From: Gammaproteobacteria bacterium
GTDB lineage: Bacteria > Pseudomonadota > Gammaproteobacteria > GCA-001735895
Assembly (NCBI GenBank): GCA_029864065.1
Contig: JAOTUD010000046.1
Coordinates: 1-10,870, forward strand
Direction: 5' to 3'
Length of the DNA stretch: 10,870 bases
In this document: piece after piece, positions 7,279-10,870 of the stretch
How positions within the stretch are numbered: position 1 is the stretch's first letter
Layout: each line of letters starts with the position of its first letter
The notes under the pieces: model-generated
Seen by the model: only the letters and a program-made list of their open reading frames with translations
What the model was told of the DNA's origin: nothing
The model's database searches: none
Program-made: the position numbers and the translations under genes

Positions 7279-7387
7279 TTGATCTCGAAACGGCCACGTA
7301 TTAAACCGACTGTCACCATAGTTGCCAGGGGCTTTTTCGGCCGTGATACTTTTGTGAATATTTTACGCGATACTCTGCGCTCGCTCG

Positions 7388-7425
7388 AATTGCCGTGATC
7401 AGCTGAAGCTTATAAATCGGCAATT
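7388..7425. promoter_or_regulatory. Long-spaced inverted repeat in bufferin leader
   Basis: AATTGCCG (7388-7395) and CGGCAATT (7418-7425) are a perfect 8-bp inverted repeat separated by 22 bp. The spacer contains the TGATCA palindrome and a TATAAA box at 7411-7416. TTGCCG at 7390 and TATAAA at 7411 would make a promoter with a short 15-bp spacer. The repeat could be an operator around that promoter or an RNA hairpin; the sequence does not decide. Confidence 0.35.
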
Positions 7426-7510
7426 ACGAAGTTGAAAACTTCTGTTTTGACGGCCCGATTTACCGCCGCCAAGCGAAGCCAGTAATAATTTGAAAGAGGA
7501 CGTTACAACC

Positions 7511-7762
7511 ATGATTACTGCAAAGAAAACCACCGGCGTCGCGCTCGCGATTGCGGCCGCTGCCTTCCTGGCGACCGCGCCGATATCGACTCACGCCGCC
7601 AGCCAGATCGGCAAATGCATGGGCGCCAATTCGTGCAAGGGCCAAAGCTCCTGCAAAACCGCGACCAGCAGCTGCAAGGGATTGAATTCATGCAAGGGGC
7701 AAGGTTTCGAGGAAATGACTAAGGCCCAGTGCGACGAGGCCGGGGGTAACTTCGAAACCTGA
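7511..7762 (+). CDS. bufA2: BufA2-type periplasmic bufferin (metal-binding Cys-rich peptide)
   Basis: An 83-residue precursor with a Sec signal peptide (KK at 5-6, hydrophobic 9-22, cleavage near Ala29-Ala30 after STHA). The mature part of about 53 residues has six cysteines at 36, 42, 48, 55, 61 and 74, three in CKG units (SCKG, SCKG, SCKG), followed by GQGFEEMTKAQC and GGNF. This is the layout of BufA2 bufferins, RiPP peptides modified on cysteines by a DUF692 (MNIO) enzyme and thought to sequester copper or other metals in the periplasm. The ATG at 7511 is preferred over an in-frame TTG at 7490 because AGAGGA lies 10 bases upstream. No bufB or bufC gene is adjacent; a strong terminator follows instead. 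The family call rests on the Cys pattern, without a search. Confidence 0.8.
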   Translation: MITAKKTTGVALAIAAAAFLATAPISTHAASQIGKCMGANSCKGQSSCKTATSSCKGLNSCKGQGFEEMTKAQCDEAGGNFET

Positions 7763-7781
7763 TCCGACCCCGGTCGACTCT

Positions 7782-7823
7782 ACGAAACCGGGCGCTGTCC
7801 TGACGGTGTCCCGGTTTCGTTTT
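7782..7823 (+). terminator. Intrinsic terminator after bufA2
   Basis: ACGAAACCGGG (7782-7792) pairs perfectly with CCCGGTTTCGT (7810-7820), giving an 11-bp stem with a 17-nt loop, followed by a short T-run (TTTT, 7820-7823). It ends the bufferin transcript 20 bp after its stop codon and separates it from the two-component genes. Confidence 0.85.
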
Positions 7824-7922
7824 GACTGTGGATGGCTTTGGTCATGGCAGCAACGAGACCGGCGCGATTGAACTCTGCCTGGCAAAAGCGATCAAAACCC
7901 CACAGCCAGTCCGGAGCTATCC

Positions 7923-8684
7923 ATGACGCAACCCCTCCATTCCAACCAGGCGGTTGACCACAGCTGGCCCGGCGACGTGGCCGGCGGCAAGCGGATTCTC
8001 GTGGTCGAGGACGACCCGGACATTTGCCACCTGCTCGAACTGCACCTGCGCGACAACGCCTACCGCGTCGACGTGGTCAGCAACGGCATCGACGGCCTGA
8101 ACCGGGCCAGCAATCATGCCTACCAGCTCATCGTGCTGGACCTGATGTTGCCCGGACTCGACGGGCTCGAGCTATGTCGCAAGCTGCGCGGCCAGTCGAT
8201 CACCGTTCCCATCCTGATGCTGACGGCCAAGTCGACCGAACTCGACCGCGTGCTCGGGCTCGAGCTCGGCGCGGATGACTACCTGACCAAGCCGTTTTCG
8301 ATTCTCGAACTGCAGGCGCGCGTCAAGGCCATCCTGCGGCGCAGCGAGCTGGTCGCGAGCGCGGCAGGAAACGGGCAGGACGATCGCATCGAGTTTAAAT
8401 CCCTGGTCATCGACGTGACCCGGCGTGGCGTATCGATCGGCGGGCACGGGGTCGAACTGACCGCGCGGGAATTCGACCTGTTGTTGCATTTCGCACGCCA
8501 CCCGGGCCGCGTGTTCAGCCGCGGCCAGCTGCTCGACCAGGTCTGGGGCTATAGCCACACCGGCTACGAGCACACGGTCAACTCGCACATCAACCGGCTG
8601 CGCAAGAAGATCGACGGCACGCCCGGGCAGCCGCAGTACATCGAGACCGTCTGGGGCGTCGGTTATCGCTTCCGCGAAACCTGA
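7923..8684 (+). CDS. OmpR/PhoB-family response regulator
   Basis: Cytoplasmic DNA-binding response regulator, 253 residues. The receiver domain (about 23-140) has the acidic pair Glu29-Asp30-Asp31, phospho-acceptor Asp73 (VLDLMLPGLDG), Thr101 (MLTAKS) and Lys123 (YLTKPF). The C-terminal winged helix (about 155-251) has the ELTAREFDLLLHFARHPGRV and GYEHTVNSHINRLRKKI segments and ends in the typical GVGYRF. The ATG at 7923 is supported by GGAG 6 bases upstream; a 22-residue leader precedes the receiver, slightly long for the family. The gene is 6 bp from the kinase gene, so they are an operon and cognate pair. Regulon unknown; the downstream spondin gene is an obvious candidate target. No specific name (PhoB, RstA, CpxR) can be justified. 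Confidence 0.95.
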   Translation: MTQPLHSNQAVDHSWPGDVAGGKRILVVEDDPDICHLLELHLRDNAYRVDVVSNGIDGLNRASNHAYQLIVLDLMLPGLDGLELCRKLRGQSITVPILMLTAKSTELDRVLGLELGADDYLTKPFSILELQARVKAILRRSELVASAAGNGQDDRIEFKSLVIDVTRRGVSIGGHGVELTAREFDLLLHFARHPGRVFSRGQLLDQVWGYSHTGYEHTVNSHINRLRKKIDGTPGQPQYIETVWGVGYRFRET

Positions 8685-8690
8685 ATTGCG

Positions 8691-10166
8691 ATGTTTTACA
8701 GCCTATACATCAAGCTGGTGCTGGTACTGTTCCTGCTGTTCCTCGGCATCGGCGCGGTGTTCCTGTTCGTCGCGATGTACACCGCGCCGATGTACCAGCA
8801 GGAAGTCAGCCAGCAGCTGAACCGGGACCTCGCGCATTACATCGTCGAGGAGCACGTGTTGATCGAGAACGGGCAGGTGCGGCAGGATAACCTCGCGGAG
8901 CTGTTTCAAAACGTCATGATCATCAACCCGAGCCTCGAGCTGTACCTGCTCGACGCCGACGGTCGCGTGATCGGTCACTCGATGGCGCCGGACAAGGTCA
9001 GGCAGAAACAGGTGTCGCTGGGGCCGATAAACCGTTTTCTCGAGCAGCCTGACGCGGGCCTGGTCATGGGCGACGATCCCGGCTACCCGGCACGTCAGAA
9101 CAGTTTCAGCGTGGCGCCGATCGACGTCGACAACCAGCGCCAGGGTTATATCTACGCCATCCTCGGCAGCGAGAAGATCAACCACATTTCGGAAGTGCTG
9201 CAACGCAGTCTGATCATGCGCTGGAGCGCGAGCGCGACCGCAGCGGCGCTGGGCTTCGCCTTCGTCGCCGGCCTGTTGCTGTTTTTCTTCCTGATGCGCA
9301 AGCTGCGGGTGTTGAGCTCGGCGATGCAGGAATTCAAGAACACTCACCTGCAGGCAGCGGCGCTTGCGGCCGAGCCCGACGATGCCACCCTCGACGAGAT
9401 CGACCGGATGACCGTGACCTTCCAGAAGATGGCGCAGCGCATCGACGAGCAGATGCGGCACCTGCAGGAAGTCGAATCCACGCGCCGCGAAATGGTAGCC
9501 AATATCTCGCACGACCTGCGCACGCCGCTGGCGTCGTTGAGCGGCTACCTCGAGACGCTGCAACTCAAGTCGGACGAGCTGACGGAAGAAAGCAGGCAGG
9601 CTTACCTGCGCATCGCCTACGAAAACGCGCTGCGGCTGACGCGCCTGGTCGAGGAATTGTTCGAACTGGCCAAGCTCGATTCCGATGACATCAGGCCGCG
9701 CGCGGAATCGTTTTCGCTGGCCGAGCTCGCGTTCGACGTGTCGCACAAGTTCTACCTGCGCGCGCGTGAGCAGAATATCGATTTCAACGTCGTCGTCGAC
9801 GAAACCGTACCCGACGTGTCGGCCGATGTCGGCATGATCGAGCGCGTGCTCGACAACCTGATCGACAACTCGTTCAAGCATACGCCGGATCGCGGGCATA
9901 TCCGCCTGCAGGTTGCGCCGCGCGACGGCAATGTCGAGATCGCCGTGACCGATACCGGTTACGGCATCGCGGCCGACGAACTGCCGTACGTGCTGAAGCG
10001 TTTCTACCGCAATCCCGGCAATTCCGTCACCGGCGAGCACAAGCCCGGGCTCGGCCTCGGGCTTGCGATCGCGTCGCGCATCGTCGAAATGCACGGCGGC
10101 CATTTGCAGGTGGACAGCGTCCAGCATCAGGGCACTACGTTTCGTTTCTCGCTGCCGGCGACGTGA
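8691..10166 (+). CDS. Sensor histidine kinase (HAMP, HisKA, HATPase)
   Basis: Inner-membrane sensor kinase of 491 residues, partner of the response regulator just upstream. Helix 1 is at about 8-30, a periplasmic sensor of about 145 residues runs to 175, and helix 2 spans about 180-202. HAMP covers about 203-255. The HisKA H-box (MVANISHDLRTPL) has phospho-acceptor His274. The ATPase domain shows the N-box (Asn389, Asn393 in DNLIDNSFKHTP), G1 (DTGYGI, 421-426) and G2 (GLGLGLAI, 453-460). The periplasmic part contains a PAS/dCACHE-like central piece (SLELYLLDADGRVIG), but no ligand can be read. Start ATG at 8691 lies 6 bp after the regulator stop; no strong Shine-Dalgarno is visible, consistent with coupled translation. 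Confidence 0.95.
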   Translation: MFYSLYIKLVLVLFLLFLGIGAVFLFVAMYTAPMYQQEVSQQLNRDLAHYIVEEHVLIENGQVRQDNLAELFQNVMIINPSLELYLLDADGRVIGHSMAPDKVRQKQVSLGPINRFLEQPDAGLVMGDDPGYPARQNSFSVAPIDVDNQRQGYIYAILGSEKINHISEVLQRSLIMRWSASATAAALGFAFVAGLLLFFFLMRKLRVLSSAMQEFKNTHLQAAALAAEPDDATLDEIDRMTVTFQKMAQRIDEQMRHLQEVESTRREMVANISHDLRTPLASLSGYLETLQLKSDELTEESRQAYLRIAYENALRLTRLVEELFELAKLDSDDIRPRAESFSLAELAFDVSHKFYLRAREQNIDFNVVVDETVPDVSADVGMIERVLDNLIDNSFKHTPDRGHIRLQVAPRDGNVEIAVTDTGYGIAADELPYVLKRFYRNPGNSVTGEHKPGLGLGLAIASRIVEMHGGHLQVDSVQHQGTTFRFSLPAT

Positions 10167-10202
10167 TCGCGTGATAGAAATTTTATAGTTTGGTGACCGC
10201 CA

Positions 10203-10218
10203 CGTGATCTGCGTCACG
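10203..10218. promoter_or_regulatory. CRP-like dyad upstream of spondin gene
   Basis: CGTGATCTGCGTCACG contains GTGA-N6-TCAC (10204-10217), the core of a CRP-family site, with perfect half-site symmetry but C/G instead of T/A at the outer positions. It lies about 35 bp before the spondin start, in the 86-bp gap after the kinase. A position so close to the start could mean repression or a start site very near the gene. Confidence 0.4.
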
Positions 10219-10252
10219 CATAGTCAGGCCTCTTACTACAGGAGGAGAGACC

Positions 10253-10870
10253 ATGATGACCACATTACGCAAAGCAGCGAGCGCCATGCTCGTGTCCGGG
10301 CTGATTGCATCGTCGAGCGCGCTGGCCGACGGCCCGGCGGCCTACCACGTGACGATCACCAACCTGACCAACGCGATCAGCTTCACCCCGATACTGGTCG
10401 CAAGCCATCGGCGCAGCGTGCCGACGTTCGAACCCGGCGAACCGGCGAGCCCGGAAATCACGGCCATCGCCGAGGCCGGTGATACGTCGCTGCTGGCGGC
10501 GGCGCTCGGCGATAACCCGCGGGTGGTCGACGTGCAGAGCTCGGGCGGCCTGCTGTTGCCGGGAGACTCGGTTACCGTTATCGTCAGGGCCACGCGCGGT
10601 GCCGATCACGTCAGCCTGGCGGCGATGATGCTGCCGACCAACGACGGTTTCATCGCGCTGGGCAGCGTCGCAGCGCCGAGGCGTGGCTCGGTGACGTACT
10701 TTTCACCGGGATACGACGCCGGCACGGAGCCGAACGACGAGTGGTGCATGCACATTCCGGGCCCGACCTGCGGCGGCGCAGGCCCGTCGCCCGGCGAGAA
10801 TCCCGACGACGAGGGCTACGTGCATATCCACCGCGGCATCCACGGTGTCGGCGAACTGAGCCCGTCGGTT
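10253..10870 (+). CDS. Secreted spondin-domain protein (3' end outside window)
   Basis: 206 codons are visible and the frame runs off the right edge. A Sec signal peptide (RK at 6-7, hydrophobic 11-24, cleavage after SALA at residue 25) is followed by a Spondin_N-like domain. It shows the YHVTITNLTNAISFTP strand, a SHRR segment, an LPTNDGFIALGS motif, an acidic GYDAGTEPNDE loop, a CGG cysteine pair, and the VHIHRGIHGVGEL histidine-rich end. Bacterial spondin-domain proteins are extracytoplasmic and often of unknown role; metal or matrix binding is plausible from the acidic and histidine-rich loops. The ATG at 10253 has a strong Shine-Dalgarno (AGGAGGAG, ending 5 bases upstream). The gene follows the two-component operon on the same strand and may be its target. 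Confidence 0.88.
   Translation, partial: MMTTLRKAASAMLVSGLIASSSALADGPAAYHVTITNLTNAISFTPILVASHRRSVPTFEPGEPASPEITAIAEAGDTSLLAAALGDNPRVVDVQSSGGLLLPGDSVTVIVRATRGADHVSLAAMMLPTNDGFIALGSVAAPRRGSVTYFSPGYDAGTEPNDEWCMHIPGPTCGGAGPSPGENPDDEGYVHIHRGIHGVGELSPSV

Larger units (their letters stand above)
7062..7510. other. Divergent intergenic region with repeats
   Basis: About 450 bp separating the CHAP gene (minus) from the bufferin gene (plus). It contains a 10-bp palindrome GGCATATGCC (7204-7213), a tandem imperfect repeat (7223-7278), an inverted partial third copy (7308-7317), an 8-bp inverted repeat AATTGCCG/CGGCAATT (7388-7425), and a short hairpin GAAGTT-GAA-AACTTC (7428-7442). Frames across it are short and have no recognisable domain. 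Confidence 0.5.

Noticed and set aside
8703..10217. 504-codon minus-strand open frame over the kinase gene
   Set aside because: Shadow of the kinase in a GC-rich gene; composition is Arg/His/Gln/Val-rich as expected of antisense frames.
1..10870. CRISPR array, rRNA, tRNA or complete insertion sequence
   Set aside because: Read on both strands: no regularly spaced repeats of CRISPR type, no rRNA- or tRNA-like segments, and no transposase or terminal inverted repeats were recognised.

Overview
The window (10,870 bp) looks chromosomal, most likely from a marine or sediment gammaproteobacterium. The high-GC coding style, the OmpR/EnvZ-type two-component pair, the bufferin-type secreted peptide, the spondin-domain protein and an FNR/CRP-type regulatory logic all fit this, but no taxonomic marker gene is present, so the assignment is inference. 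Most of the window is GC-rich (60-base hand counts of about 73% at 1501-1560 and 68% at 8221-8280). The stretch from about 4,780 to 6,235 is clearly AT-richer (about 28% at 5101-5160 and 47% at 5701-5760) and looks acquired.

Region 1 (1-2730, minus strand) carries a fumarate reductase operon in the order frdC-frdA, with frdB expected beyond the left edge. Both subunits match the diheme, Wolinella-type (epsilonproteobacterial) enzyme. The covalent-FAD His43, active-site His257, Arg301 and His369, the four heme-ligand histidines and the two membrane glutamates tied to quinol oxidation and proton transfer are all visible. A near-consensus FNR box lies where a class II FNR promoter would place it, indicating anaerobic induction.

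Region 2 (2875-4752, minus strand) holds a 10-helix EamA/DMT-type exporter and a short-chain dehydrogenase of the C-factor-like group. They are separated by about 260 bp with no recognisable gene.

Region 3 (4753-7250) is the unusual part. A 488-520 bp AT-rich non-coding gap leads into a plus-strand four-helix membrane protein whose C-terminal half resembles the TRADD-N-associated two-helix membrane domain described in predicted bacterial immunity and cell-death systems. It converges, 28 bp apart, with a minus-strand peptidoglycan-binding plus CHAP cysteine-peptidase protein that has no signal peptide. A short motif (GGTnATAGTTAAC and variants) recurs at both edges of this block, and tandem 32-bp-period repeats lie upstream of the CHAP gene.

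Region 4 (7251-10870, plus strand) starts with a small secreted Cys-rich peptide of the BufA2 bufferin type, closed by a strong intrinsic terminator and lacking its usual maturation genes nearby. An OmpR-family response regulator and a HAMP-containing sensor kinase follow, 6 bp apart. Last is a secreted spondin-domain protein, cut by the right edge, with a CRP-like dyad in its leader.
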